Positions 47,404-59,402 of a stretch of DNA of 64,000 nt are shown piece by piece. Numbering within the stretch: the first letter of the stretch is position 1; each line of letters begins with the position of its first letter. The DNA comes from Batkoa obscura (lineage: Eukaryota > Entomophthoromycota > Entomophthoromycetes > Entomophthorales > Batkoaceae). Where the stretch lies: positions 744,001 through 808,000 of the forward strand of contig JASVEC010000001.1 of assembly GCA_030770535.1 (NCBI GenBank). The letters are read 5' to 3'. A program made the translations under genes and the position numbers. The notes beneath the pieces were generated by a model. The model was given only the letters and a program-made list of their open reading frames with translations, ran no database searches and was not told the origin of the DNA.

Positions 47404-48833
47404 TTATTTAGCTATTTTGAGCTTAATAATTTTAACATATAAACAATTTTCTCCTTAATTTTTAAATTACCCCAGAAATAATAAAGTGGGTTTAATAATG
47501 TAATCTACCCAGTTACGAAATAGAAAATGATGAATTTATTAAAAAACAATAGCTAACTTGATTCATAAGTTTCCTATTAACAGTATAATAGAAAATAAAG
47601 TATCTCAAACAGAACAAAAGTAACTTATTTTTAACTATACCCCTACTATTAAGCTTAAAACTCAATAGTAAATTGTTTGAAATAGTAATTACACCTAAAA
47701 TATTTTTCTAAATGCGCTAAGCTGAAACTGGGGGTTAAGTGAGTGAATTTTTTAAATTTTCTCATTTTCATCTTTTATGCATGTGAGCTGAATTAATTTT
47801 TAACTCGATTTGCCCATTTTTATTGAATATTCAATATCAATCATGTATTATTAAAAGTAGATTAAAAATAGTAGACTTTTTAATAACGTACTTGCTTAAA
47901 CTGTGTTAATAAATATTGTAACACTTAGATTATCTACAATCTCATCAATAGACAATTAGTCCAGTTATTCATATTGTAAATTGTAGAGTTCTTTTTTAAT
48001 ATTAAAAAAATCAGTATTTCGAAAAAAGGATAACTTTCAAAATGAAATAATTGCATAAAAATAAAGCTTATCCAGGGGGATTTTGAGTATACGTAATAAT
48101 AAACCCAGCCTTTTTTATTTTGAAAAATTGAAGTATGATAACTATAAAACTTGGTAAAAAAAAACATTATCTACTCAAACTATTTTTGAATATATATGGA
48201 ATCGGTTTATCCAGAAAAATGTAAAGAAGCAGTTCCTAAATATTATATTAGAGATAAAAAATCTTGAAAAGTAATCGAACTAAATGTGTTTATTTTTAAG
48301 AGTACAAAAGTTATAAGGAAGGAGGTAAGAAAAAGAGGGGTATGTAAAAGTGAGATAATTGTATTAAGATTTAGGTAAGATTTATAGGATAGATTGACTT
48401 ACTTCAAATGCGGAAAGGATCTGTTTTTTTGTTTCTATTCTATTTATTCGTTTTGGTTTTGGCCGAAAATACCTGGGACTTTTAAACATTCGAATATCGT
48501 TAAAAAAAATTAAACATTGCTAACATTTTTATTATAATAAATAGAAATTCATACAATAAAGTGATAGCTTGATTAATTTGTATAGACTATAGTACTCAAT
48601 CTACCTATTTAAATAATTTCTCTTAAATAAGAAATAAAGAATGCTACTATTTATTACTATCTATTAATTTTAAACTAAATTGGAAATTGGGTTTTGTGTA
48701 AATGATATTTGATAAAATAAAAATACTCACGTTATTTTAGAAAAATTAAAATTCAAGTGTTGTTATGATCATTAGTATAATAAAAATCATCCATATTAGA
48801 TTTTATAAACTATTTTTCTAACTATTAAGCTTT

Positions 48834-48943
48834 TATATATGGGGATGTATTTTTTGTTTAAGAATTTTTACTTATAACTTTTCCACTCAAATAGCGCCTA
48901 AAAAATGGAAAAAGTGATGGAACCCAAAAAAACACCCCAATAT
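48834..48943 (-). repeat. Family-1 MITE-like element, copy 7
   Basis: TATATATGGGGATGTATTTT at the left, core CCACTCAAATAGCGCCTAAA, AACACCCCAATAT at the right. Confidence 0.78.
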
Positions 48944-49045
48944 GTTTTTTCTATAAACTGATTGCATTTAGACCCTTTTATTTTATTTTAACTTGCTGTT
49001 AAGTTTTTATACACTGAATTTATGAACTATATTAATATATTAGTC

Positions 49046-49153
49046 AATATATGGGGATGTATTTTTTTGTTTAAGAATTTTACTAACAATCTTTCCACTC
49101 AAATAGTGCTTAAAAAATAGAAAAAGTGATGAAACCAAAACATCCTCATATAT
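49046..49153 (-). repeat. Family-1 MITE-like element, copy 8
   Basis: ATATATGGGGATGTATTTTT at the left, ACATCCTCATATAT at the right; close to copy 6 in sequence. Confidence 0.78.
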
Positions 49154-49383
49154 ACATTACAAAAAAATAACGACAAATTAAAATAAACCAAAGCATCTAA
49201 ATGCAACCAGTTTTATCAAGTGAAAACTTAAAAAGATGGTAATTTCCCTCATCTTATTTCAGTATTAGCAACCTCAAATATGGGCATAAATAAGATATCT
49301 AAATAGAAATTATTTTTTGCAGAAAAAATTATTAGGATATGGACACTCAAATGGTTTAACTGTGTAAAACTAACTTTTACCTT

Positions 49384-49490
49384 AATATTGGGGAAGTATT
49401 TTTTTGTTTAAGAATTTTGCTAACAATCTTTCCACTCAAATAGCGCTTAAAAATGTAAAAAATAATGAAGCTAAAAAAAACACCCTATAT
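49384..49490 (-). repeat. Family-1 MITE-like element, copy 9
   Basis: AATATTGGGGAAGTATTTTT at the left, core CCACTCAAATAGCGCTTAAA, AAACACCCTATAT at the right. Confidence 0.72.
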
Positions 49491-51559
49491 ACTTATATTG
49501 AAAACATAAATATATATATTTGTTATAGACTAGACTTAACTTATTGATATTTCATTTTTTATTCGTAGTTTTTTAAATTCTTTATTAAATTTTTACAACA
49601 TTAGTCATTATTAAAAACGTCTTATATTTTGTTTATATAGTTTATTTTAAAAATATTTGTTAGTAATAATAGAAAATAAGAGTAAAACAAAATTTCTTGA
49701 ATAACATTTGATAATTTAAGATAGTTTTTCAACTCCTTTACTTTACTATCTATACCTTTTTCAAAAAGGCGTATTTGAAAGCATTCTAAACTTCTTTTAA
49801 AATAAGAATAAAAATAATGAAATCATTAAAAATATTATCAACGCTTTTAAAATATTTATTTATATTGATTAACAACTTTATAAACCATTTAAAAAAGTAC
49901 GTTTTTGAGATAATAACAGCTTATAGAAAATAGATAAGTGATTTTGAGCTTTATTTCAATGTTGATTAAAACTAAAGTAGAAGGTCAACCCCACAATGGC
50001 TGTTAAGATAAGCAAATGCATAAATTTAAATTTTACAAATATAGTAAATTAATCTATAAAAATAATTAATTGAAATTAGTCTAAGATTAATAAGATTTTA
50101 AAACTAGTAATGATTATTACTGTTTATAGTTTAATATGTTTAATAGTTAGTTTATTTTTATACAAGAAATCTAATTTATTGAAATTTCGCCATTAGTTTT
50201 AACTCAACCAAGCGATATACATTAAAATAGTTGTTAGTTTTTTTATTTTTGATAGTTAATTTTAATCAAGACAGAATTCAGTTCAACTTTAAAAATTTAC
50301 GTTATAAAGATAATATTTTTTAAACATTCAATTGACAAACTCTTTAACATACTGTGATCTATTTAAAAAAACATCAAGCGTTTAGCCCTAGATAAAACTC
50401 GCTTTAAAATCATATCTTTACTTATAGTTATTGCTAGACACATTGAAAGCTTTTTACTTTTTCAAGGATATAAAAAACGATAGCTTAATTTTTAATAATA
50501 ATTTGCAATACAATGATTTAGAGCAGAAATAGTTCCTTCTTGGAATACCAATCTAAATGTTACATATCGGAATTTTCTATTTATTTGAACCACTCATGTG
50601 CTTCGTCTACGATTGTTCTGTAGGAATATTTTTTAAAACCTTAAATCCGAAAAGCAGATATTTATTAACTCCATGATAATATCTATTCATTTTTTTATTA
50701 GCTTGAAAACTTCAATGCTGATACCTATCTAATATTTTGACATTTTTATTTTTATTAAATTTCTATGATATCAGTAATATATACATTAAAACATGCACCA
50801 ATATATTTAACTTATTTATAGTTATGTTCATTCAACAATCTTATGAATATTCTGAAGAATAAAAATGACGAATTTTTAATTAACGTAACTTTACAGGGAC
50901 TTTTAAGATATAAATGGCTAATATATGAAATACAGTTTCCATAATTGTAACATTGTGAGAATATAGGCATGATAACTTGATTAATAAAAAATTCTCTTTC
51001 CAAGATCATTGTTCCATTCTTTTATTAATAAAATATATTATATTCAAGTTTTATATTTAATTGTTAACATAAAGACTTTTTCTATAATAAATAAATACAA
51101 TAGTTAAACTCTATGGATTTAAGAGATTTAATAATTTGCTTTTTTTTTTAGAAATATTTTATTTTATTTTTGGCGGAGTAAACAGTAATACAACATACAC
51201 CGTTATTTGGTTAATCTTTTGTTTAAAAAAGTTGAACTGCATATTTAAATTTTTTAGAAGCTAAATAATCTCCTCCTTAATTCCTTACTTATGGCAAACC
51301 TTTAAAATGATTGGAAGTGCTCATTCTTTAGTACAGACTAATAAAATTGTTCATTCAAATAGGATCAAATGATCTCATTGGTTGGTTACTGGTATTTTGG
51401 GGTTTATCGAATTTAAGTATAAATATTAATTTAGTTCTCATCCACAAAAGTAATTCTTTTTTAATCAATTTAATAGTGTATTTTAATAACATTAGAAAAT
51501 ATCTATTAAACATTTCGTTTTAAAGTATCACGATAACTGTCTTTTTTGTTGTTTAATAG

Positions 51560-51568
51560 TATAAAAAT
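51560..51568 (+). promoter_or_regulatory. TATA box of ABC transporter gene
   Basis: TATAAAAAT 45 bp before the ATG. Confidence 0.5.
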
Positions 51569-51604
51569 AATATATATTTACCTAATTTTTTCAAATAATT
51601 TAAA

Positions 51605-54600
51605 ATGAAGCCTTTTGAATTAAAAGGTTTATTTTTCTTGTCCGATTGGTTTTATCTATGGGTATTTCCCTTAGTTGGTGCTCTTCTTCGCACTGATCTC
51701 AAAAAAATTCAAATCCTTTTGGCCAAGACCGAAAGAGCGGGCATTAACGGTGATAGCTTGGAAGCAGCTTGGCAAGACGAACAAGCTAACAGTACTAAAT
51801 CACCATCTATTTTAAGATCTCTTTATAAGGTTTATGGTAAAGCTTATATTTTAGTCGGTATTTGGAAATTAGTTTGGGCTCTTTTCACATGGTTGGGTGC
51901 CTACTATTTCCTTCAAGTTTCGCTTCAATACTTTGATAAAGTTAATTTCAACTGGAGTGAAACCGCTGGTTATTTATTCACTCTTGCTCTTTTCCTTTCT
52001 TCGTTATTTAGTTCAATTGCTATCCATCAACTTTATGGTCAATGTTCTCGTATTGGAATCCAAATTAAATCAGCTCTTACCGTTTTAGTTTACAGAAAAT
52101 CACTTATGTTATTCAGAGTTAAAGGTGGTGCTGGTGAGGTTATCAATGTACTTTCTACTGATGTTTCACGTATTACCGAAGCTGTAACTAACTTACATTT
52201 CCTTTGGTCTGCTTTAGTTGAAGCTGTTTTGATTCTTGGTATTTCCTTTGGTTTAATAGGAGTTGCTGCTTTTCCAGCTCTTGGTATTGTTATCATCCTT
52301 CTTCCTTTACAATACTATCTCGGTAAGAAAACTTCCGATCTCCAAGTTCAAAATACTGCTATTACTACCCATAGAGTTCATCTTATGTCAGAAATCTTGA
52401 CTGCAATTAAATTGATTAAATTCTATGCCTGGGAACAACCATTCTCTGAGAGAATTAACGAAATCCGTAAAAAAGAAATCAACCTTATTAAGCGTACAAT
52501 GCAAATCAAGGCTATTAACTTTGCTGTGGTATTTGCCGTCCCTGTTATTGTTGCGCTCTTATCATTAGTCACATTAACCTATACCAAGGAAAAACCATCT
52601 GCATCAATTGCCTTTACTATCCTTTCTGTTTTCAACACTTTACGTTATCCTTTCCTTATGTTACCTATGGCCGTAAAGAGTTACTCTGGTTCTATTTTAT
52701 CAATCAAACGTTTAAATGAATTTTTCACTCAACTTGAAATTGAAGGTTATGACCTTAACCAAAAGTCAGATCATCCAGAACTTGCTATTGAAATGAACGA
52801 ATCTTCTTTCTCATGGGAAGAAAATGATGACCACGCACCATTCTTACAAGATCTTAAATTGAATATAAAACACGGTGAGCTTATTGCTGTTGTTGGTGAT
52901 GTTGGTTCAGGTAAATCGAGTTTAATTGCAGCTATCCTTGGTCAAATGAGACAAGTAGGTGGTGAACGTTTAAAAGTTTATGGAAGTGTTAGTTATGTTC
53001 CTCAAGAAGCTTGGTTACTTAATATGATACTTCGTGAAAATGTAACCTTTGGGAAAGAGTTTGACAAGGCTCATTATGATGAAACAATTAAAGTTTGTGC
53101 TTTAGAAAGAGATTTGACTTTATTAGTTGCTGGTGATCAAACTGAAATTGCAGAACGTGGTTCTAATCTTTCTGGTGGACAAAGACAACGTGTATCCTTA
53201 GCACGCGCTGTCTATAACTTTGGTGATATTATTCTTTTAGATGATCCTCTTAGTGCAGTAGATCAAAATGTTGGTAGACATATTTTTGAGCAATGTATTA
53301 AAGGAAAGCTTTCTGAGAAAACAATTATTTTTGTCACTCATGCACTCCAATACTTACCTCAAGTGGACCGTATCATTGGAATGAAGGATGGTAAAATCAA
53401 TAAAGTTGGTACCTATGATGAGTTGATGGCAAAAGATGAAGAATTTAAGAACTTGATCAACTCACATGTTGCATCTGGAGAAGAAAGTGATGAAATTGAA
53501 ATCGAACATGCTGATCCTTCTAATGAAAAGGCTGTTGACAACACTATTTTAAATCAACTTTCAATTCAAGATAGAACTCAGTTATCAATCCGTGCTGATA
53601 ATCGTGATATTAATGAGGCCACTATTTCTTCAATTATTGAAAAGAATCAATTATCTGTTCTTCAAGGTCAAATTCAAGGCCATGATGTTGCCGCTGCCAT
53701 CCAACGCAATCAGCTTACTGTTCACTCTTTAGTTGAAGAAAAGAAAGAGATTTCTGCTGAACCTAAATCTAAAGAAGAGGATGATGCTAAGAAAGGAGCT
53801 TTAGTAACTGAAGATCTTTCTGCCTCAAAGATGGGTATACAGGATGTTGTACTTTATCTTACTGCTGGTTCTGGTATAATCATTACTGTTAGTATTTTTG
53901 CATACTTCTTCTTGGTTCATTGTGTACGTTTATTCTCTGATTTCTGGCTCAATTTCTGGATTCCAAATCGCCTTAACTTTGATCCAAAACTCAGTCTTGA
54001 TACCATCTATTTGGCATCTTATGCTGCTTTCACAATGGTATTTACTTTTGGTGTATTGACTCGTGGTTTAGCATTTGCCTACGAAGCTGCTAAGAAAGCA
54101 CACGTTCTCCATGATGATATGTTTGCTTCAGTAATGATGGCTCCAATGGGGTTCTTTGATACTACTCCTCTTGGTCGTATTCTTTCTGCTTTCTCTAAGC
54201 ATCAATTCCATGTAGATGACACAATGCCAGATGCTCTTATGCAATCTTTACAATATGCTCCATTAGCTGCCGGTGCTTTGGTATTAGTAGCTGCTGTTGT
54301 ATACTGGCCCAATGCTGTTGCTACTATTATTCTTGTAATCATTGGATTTAGTTTAGTATATTTCACCACTCCAGCTGAAACAAAACTTAAACAATTAGAA
54401 GCAGTAACAAAACCTCCAATTTATGCACATTTAACTGCTACCCTTGAAGGTTTATTTTCTATTCGTGCTTATCATGCCCAAAACAGATTTGATTCAATCA
54501 ATATTACACTTTTAGATGATAATCATAAAAATCTATATGCCCTCCAAACTATGAAAACATGGGTCGCCTTCTATCTTGATGTGTTGTCCTCATTCATTGT

Positions 54601-55711
54601 ATTTTTTACTGCATTATTCCTTGTTATGTTTTCAGATACTAGCAACCCAGCCCAAGCTGCTTCTAATGCAGGTTTAGCTCTTTCAAATGCTTTACAGATG
54701 TTAGTGTTCTTACAATGGACCATTCGTATGGTAGGTGATGTACAATCTCAAATGGGTAGTGTAGGACAACTTGTATACTATGGTAGAGATATTCCAGCTG
54801 AAGCACCACATGAAATAGCTGAAACAAAACCACGTGCAAGCTGGCCAGAAAATGGAGTAATTGAGTTCAAGAATGTAGTACTTAGATATCACAAATTTGG
54901 TGTCAATGTTCTCAAGAATGTAACTTTTACTATTCGTGAACGTGAAAAGATTGGTATTGTAGGACGTACTGGTTCAGGTAAGTCCACTTTACTTATTTCA
55001 TTACTTCGTATTGTCGAAGCTGCTGAAGGACAAATCCTTATTGATGGTGTTGATATCTCCAAAATTGGTTTAAGAGATCTTCGTACAAAAGTAGCTATTA
55101 TTCCACAAGAGCCAGTTCTATTTGTCGGGTCTATTCGTTCTAATTTAGATCCATTCAATACAAGTACCGATCTTGAAATTTGGAAAGCTTTAGATTCAGT
55201 TCATCTTTCTGATAAAATTCGTCAAATGCCCAACCAACTTGATTCTGAAGTTATAGAAAATGGAAAGAATTTCTCATTAGGACAACGTCAATTATTCTGT
55301 ATTGCACGTGCAGTACTTTCTAAATCTAAGATTTTAGTATTAGATGAAGCCACAGCTGCTATTGATATGGCTACTGATCTTTTAATTCAAAATGCTATCC
55401 GCGAGAACTTTGCTGATTTAACTGTGCTTACTATTGCTCATCGTCTTAACACAATCATTGATTCTGATAAAGTGTTAGTTATGGATGGTGGTAAAGTGAT
55501 GGAATTTGATGAACCAATTAAGTTACTTAATAAAGAAGATGGTTCTTTTGCTTCTTTAGTAGCACAAACTGGTGAAGCTACAGCTCAAAAACTTAGGGAA
55601 ATAGCACAAGGATCTAGTGATTCCCGTAGGGTTAGGTTAGGTATAACTGATGATCAAGATGATCACCATCCTGTTCTCTCTTCTGTATTCGTAGATCCTA
55701 AACAAGAATAA
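51605..55711 (+). CDS. ABCC/MRP-type ABC exporter (short, no TMD0)
   Basis: Full-length TMD1-NBD1-TMD2-NBD2 exporter of the multidrug-resistance-associated family, 1,368 aa, one uninterrupted exon. It lacks the extra N-terminal TMD0 of Ycf1/MRP1, so it is of the Yor1/MRP4-like short type, probably plasma-membrane export of drugs or conjugates. NBD1: Walker A GDVGSGKSS (from residue 431), Q-loop SYVPQEAWL, signature LSGGQRQR (near 522), Walker B ILLDDPLSAVD with the ABCC-typical Asp in place of the catalytic Glu, H-loop VTHAL. NBD2: Walker A GRTGSGKST (from 1120), signature FSLGQRQLF, Walker B ILVLDEATAAID, H-loop IAHRL. The linker (about 640-740) has three NQLS/NQLT-type repeats. Codons are richer in C-ending choices than neighbouring genes, which could reflect strong expression. 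Confidence 0.93.
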   Translation: MKPFELKGLFFLSDWFYLWVFPLVGALLRTDLKKIQILLAKTERAGINGDSLEAAWQDEQANSTKSPSILRSLYKVYGKAYILVGIWKLVWALFTWLGAYYFLQVSLQYFDKVNFNWSETAGYLFTLALFLSSLFSSIAIHQLYGQCSRIGIQIKSALTVLVYRKSLMLFRVKGGAGEVINVLSTDVSRITEAVTNLHFLWSALVEAVLILGISFGLIGVAAFPALGIVIILLPLQYYLGKKTSDLQVQNTAITTHRVHLMSEILTAIKLIKFYAWEQPFSERINEIRKKEINLIKRTMQIKAINFAVVFAVPVIVALLSLVTLTYTKEKPSASIAFTILSVFNTLRYPFLMLPMAVKSYSGSILSIKRLNEFFTQLEIEGYDLNQKSDHPELAIEMNESSFSWEENDDHAPFLQDLKLNIKHGELIAVVGDVGSGKSSLIAAILGQMRQVGGERLKVYGSVSYVPQEAWLLNMILRENVTFGKEFDKAHYDETIKVCALERDLTLLVAGDQTEIAERGSNLSGGQRQRVSLARAVYNFGDIILLDDPLSAVDQNVGRHIFEQCIKGKLSEKTIIFVTHALQYLPQVDRIIGMKDGKINKVGTYDELMAKDEEFKNLINSHVASGEESDEIEIEHADPSNEKAVDNTILNQLSIQDRTQLSIRADNRDINEATISSIIEKNQLSVLQGQIQGHDVAAAIQRNQLTVHSLVEEKKEISAEPKSKEEDDAKKGALVTEDLSASKMGIQDVVLYLTAGSGIIITVSIFAYFFLVHCVRLFSDFWLNFWIPNRLNFDPKLSLDTIYLASYAAFTMVFTFGVLTRGLAFAYEAAKKAHVLHDDMFASVMMAPMGFFDTTPLGRILSAFSKHQFHVDDTMPDALMQSLQYAPLAAGALVLVAAVVYWPNAVATIILVIIGFSLVYFTTPAETKLKQLEAVTKPPIYAHLTATLEGLFSIRAYHAQNRFDSINITLLDDNHKNLYALQTMKTWVAFYLDVLSSFIVFFTALFLVMFSDTSNPAQAASNAGLALSNALQMLVFLQWTIRMVGDVQSQMGSVGQLVYYGRDIPAEAPHEIAETKPRASWPENGVIEFKNVVLRYHKFGVNVLKNVTFTIREREKIGIVGRTGSGKSTLLISLLRIVEAAEGQILIDGVDISKIGLRDLRTKVAIIPQEPVLFVGSIRSNLDPFNTSTDLEIWKALDSVHLSDKIRQMPNQLDSEVIENGKNFSLGQRQLFCIARAVLSKSKILVLDEATAAIDMATDLLIQNAIRENFADLTVLTIAHRLNTIIDSDKVLVMDGGKVMEFDEPIKLLNKEDGSFASLVAQTGEATAQKLREIAQGSSDSRRVRLGITDDQDDHHPVLSSVFVDPKQE

Positions 55712-55854
55712 TTCAAGTCAAAATAATAATAATAATAATAATAATAAAATTTCCCTTTTTTAATATTATAAATAATTTTAATATTTATAACTAGGTTTGA
55801 TGAGTTTATATTGTCTTTTATCGTTTTAAAAGCTCAATTTTAAAACGTTTAACA

Positions 55855-56040
55855 ATGCTTAAAATTTTTCTTATAATTTATTTTTTGTTTATTTTTGGCT
55901 TTATTTATTACCAAAAAAATACTATAGCCTGTTCAAATTTATTCCTTCAGAGACATAATATGTTGGGGAATTCTATAATTAATAATTCAAATTTATGTTG
56001 TATAGAAAATAAACAACAAAATGAAAGATATTCCCACGTA
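55855..56040 (+). CDS. Possible small secreted or membrane peptide
   Basis: A 62-codon frame starting MLKIFLIIYFLFIFGFIYYQ (signal-anchor-like) with four Cys, ending at a good splice donor (CAC|GTAAGT at 56041). Any of several TAG acceptors downstream would end the protein within a few residues. It sits 144 bp after the ABC stop and tail-to-tail with the P450. It could also be chance coding in the 3' UTR of the ABC gene. No homologue recognised. Confidence 0.25.
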
Positions 56041-56152
56041 AGTTTTTAAAATTTGTACCTAAAGTAAGCTAGAGTTTTTAATAAATAAAAATATTACTGT
56101 AAAATAACAATAGAGTAAAAAAGGTTATCCCCTTTTATTAAAAAAAGATCAT

Positions 56153-58086
56153 TTATTTATGTTTAAAAGGACAGATATTAATTGCTCTCTCTGGTGCATT
56201 AACGAGATACAATTTGGATTTTATATCCTCCTCATCTTTTAACTTAAAAGTAAAGTTATAAACCAATGACGCTGTAGCTAAATAAAGTTCCATCCAAGCT
56301 AAACTAAAAACATTAATATTAGTTCTAATATTACATATCAGCCAAAGGAAAATAATATTACTTTCTTCCAATGCATGCTCTTGGGCCAATTAAAAATGGC
56401 ATAAAATTTTTATGTAGTTGAAATTTACCATTTTCATCAAGCCACCGTTCTGGTTTAAATATATTAGGCTCTTTCCAATACTCAGGATTATTTTGAAGAT
56501 AATTTATATCAATATTAACAACCGTCTATTTAAAAATAATGTATCACTATTGTCATATCATTATGTTCTTTAAAAAATACCTTTTCTGAAATAAAATAAC
56601 CATCAATTACTTTACCACCTTTTGGTACTAATCTAGGTAAACCACAAGGTACAACTGGAAACATTCTTAAGCCCTCATATAATACTGCACGTAGATAATC
56701 ACATTCTTCTTTACATTTAATAAAATTTATTTGATTTTGATCTTCGAATCGTTCTTTTAAATGATTCTTTAATTTCATATAAATTTGCGGATGTTTAATT
56801 AAAAGATAAAGTATCCTATTAAATAACTTAATATAAATGAACAAATTATGCTTAAAACAATACCATGTCAATGAATTGGATGTTGTATCGGACCCTGCAA
56901 TTCTATATAATCCATTAGTATATTTATTGCTTACAACAATTGTTATGCTTACAACTGAAGGAGAGATTCTTCTACTATTTCTTTCTCACTAAGTTTTTTC
57001 CCTGTATCTGGATTGGACGCATTGATTAACGTATTTAAAATGGTAGTTTTATCTGAATTCCCTTTTGAAATTTCAATAGCTTCATATGAAAACTAATAAA
57101 ATGTTGTCAATTTTATTATATTATTTACTTATGGTAATTACTTTATAAAGTTGAGTTATAGTCTTAAATTTATAATATTTTAAGAATGGAAACGTTGCTA
57201 CCTTGAAATGACAATTATTTAGTTATTGCAACTACTAACGTTAATTGTTATTACCATAAGAGATATTAAGATAAATTGCTTAATCCAATCAATAACGGGA
57301 TGATGACCATTTTTCAATATATCAAAATGTTGACCAAAGGCTAAATCACCAATAACATCCTAATTAAATATGTTTAATAATTTAATATAATTAAATAATA
57401 GTAGTATTACAAATGAAAAACAATGAAAATAAAGACCTAGATCAAAATATTTGTTATTTGAACTCCTTTCTCCAACCTTTGTGATTAAGTTGTTAACATT
57501 TTCCTTTACTAAATACTCAACATCTAATATTGCTTTATCTGAAAAACTTGAGGAAAGCATTTTTTTCTAAATATGCTATTCAATAACCATTTGCTATATA
57601 TATATAATAATTACTCTTTCACGATGAAATTCCTTATTCCTATATAAACTTAATAAAAATAGTAACAATATGATTATGAACTCTATTTACCTAGTACTAA
57701 ATATAGTTTCACCAATAACTTGAATGCCATCATAAAACGTTGCTTTTTCAAAAGAATAAGTAGAATAGACTTCTTTTGCTGCACTATCAGATGCAATAGA
57801 TAGTTCATTCCAACCTTAAAAAATAATATTAATTTAACGTTAGTAATAAAATAATGCTATTACTTATTCGAACAATATTGCCATACTTTTGATGCAATCT
57901 TGTTGAGTATAAATGATAATTACCGCTAAAGGTATAAATTAAATGAATTATTGGAAAGATTAAATTGATTGATGGTCCTGGTACTTTTCTTAATGGATTA
58001 AAATATACATTATAGATTATACTATATACCCAATAAGCTAATAAGACAACTATTATATAATACAATATTAATGATAGTGTAATCAT
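56153..58086 (-). CDS. Cytochrome P450, fungal microsomal type
   Basis: Heme monooxygenase anchored in the ER, with about nine exons. Exon 1 (58086 to about 57864) encodes the anchor (MITLSLILYYIIVVLLAYWV) and hinge PLRKVPGPSINLIFP. Later exons give NKEFHRER, DVIGDLAFGQHFDIL, I-helix AGSDTTSNSLTW, K-helix EGLR (ExxR) in LYEGLRMFPVVPCGLPRLVP, the intact FKPERWLDENGKF, and the heme loop FLIGPRACIGR with the Cys ligand. The last exon ends at 56153 with a Lys-rich tail. All hallmarks are whole, unlike its relative at 23386-25347, with which it shares exon layout. Substrate unknown; the PRLVPKGGKVIDGYFI segment is typical of fungal CYPs active on lipids or xenobiotics. Exon boundaries are approximate. 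Confidence 0.85.
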
Positions 58087-58469
58087 TTTTATTGCTTTTT
58101 TGTTGTTGTCGAAATTGCTTTAATTTATACTTATTAACTTTCAGGCCTGGACTTAAAATCTCCATATTTGATTTTTCATCCACACTTATCTAATTTCAAG
58201 TATGATAATATTGATTCAAGTTAAAAATTCCAGAATTTTACATCATTTTGATCATAAGCTTAATAAAAAAAGGTTACTATTATTTCATATGTAACATGCT
58301 TTTTTGAGCAAAAACTATTATTAAAAAATCTTCTAATATTTCAAAAACTCAATAAAATAAAGCTAATATTTAAACAAATGGATTTGTTTTTACCCTAAGG
58401 TACAGTTTTTTTTAAATATTTATGAAATTTCCAATGTAAGTAAAATATTATTAAAATAATAGTTTTGAT

Positions 58470-58622
58470 TTGTAGCTGTTGCAGCTCTACTATGAATTAA
58501 TTAGTAATAGTTTTTAAGTCCAGTTGTTTGTTTGTTTGATTTTTTAAAGCATGGTTTTAGCAAAATTCTATTTATAAATAAACGGTTAATCTAGTCACAA
58601 TAAAGATACAACAGCCATTCTA
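58470..58622 (-). repeat. Family-2 inverted-repeat element, copy C
   Basis: Arms TAGCTGTTGCAGCTCTACTA and, reverse-complemented, GGCTGTTGTATCTTTATTGT. Read on the minus strand the interior matches copy D across GATTAACCGTTT, ATTTTGCTAAAA and AACAAACAAACAACTGG. Confidence 0.65.
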
Positions 58623-58707
58623 TATTTGAAATGAAAAAAATTTAAAAATTATTAAAATATTTATTAATAACAAACTTATATATGCCTACTATCACCAGTT
58701 TAATTAT

Positions 58708-58820
58708 AGTTTATAACAGATATTTAATTGCTTTTTTTTAAAATACTGAGCTGCTTGATTTTACCAGTCATTGATTTATTATTTTAGTTTAATTAATTTA
58801 ATACAGTTTTATTAGTTTAT
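58708..58820 (+). repeat. Dispersed repeat R3, copy a
   Basis: Shares with 59403-59520, in the same order, AACAGATATTTA, AAATACTGAG, TTxCACCAGTCATTxATT-like and TTTAGTTxA blocks. About 110 bp, diverged. Confidence 0.55.
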
Positions 58821-59048
58821 AAACAAATATTTATAATATTTATTTGTTTAAATATCAATATAAATAAACTATTTTAAATAAAAGCTATTGACTATTGACT
58901 ACTAATTTAGACAAGCTAACTGTAGTTTTATTAATTTGTAATTATAATTAATATGTTTTCAATATAATAAATTATTAATTTTTTTTAAATTAAAAATAAA
59001 TGATAGTATTTTTTAAAATCAATTATTTGGCTAATTAATTTTTTTTAA

Positions 59049-59153
59049 ATTTGGGGATGTATTTTTGTGTTTAAGAACTTTACTAACAATTTTTCCACTC
59101 AAATAGCGCTTAAAAAATGGAAAAAATAATGAAGCCAAAAAAAACACCCCCAT
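59049..59153 (-). repeat. Family-1 MITE-like element, copy 10
   Basis: AATTTGGGGATGTATTTTTG at the left, core CCACTCAAATAGCGCTTAAA, AAACACCCCCAT at the right. Lies between the two R3 copies. Confidence 0.78.
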
Positions 59154-59343
59154 TTGCTGCTTAAAAATCAAAGTTGTATTTAAGTTTATAATACTAAACT
59201 AAAAAGCTGTTATATAATTAATTTGTTCTTTTAAATTTAAATTTGCTATAAAATTTTTTGTTTTTTATTTTTTTATTTCAATAGTTTTTTTACATGATTT
59301 ATAACTATTACAAACTATTTCTTTATTAAATATCAAATTTCAT

Positions 59344-59373
59344 AATATATATTTTTGTGTTTAAGAATTTTAC
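59344..59373 (-). repeat. Family-1 fragment
   Basis: ATATATATTTTTGTGTTTAA followed by GAATTTTAC: the left 30 bp of the family-1 consensus only, truncated next to R3 copy b. Confidence 0.5.
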
Positions 59374-59402
59374 TTTTACATCCCTCAAAAACATGTTTGA
59401 TT

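Larger units (their letters stand above)
47153..51604. other. Gene-poor spacer, 4.45 kb
   Basis: No protein or RNA gene supported. It contains a possible TTAACCCC element (47313-47403), three family-1 elements in the same orientation within 660 bp (48834, 49046, 49384) and the ABC transporter promoter. Confidence 0.55.

Noticed and set aside
54710-55158. Minus-strand frames inside the ABC transporter
   Set aside because: Antisense shadows of the conserved NBD2 coding sequence.
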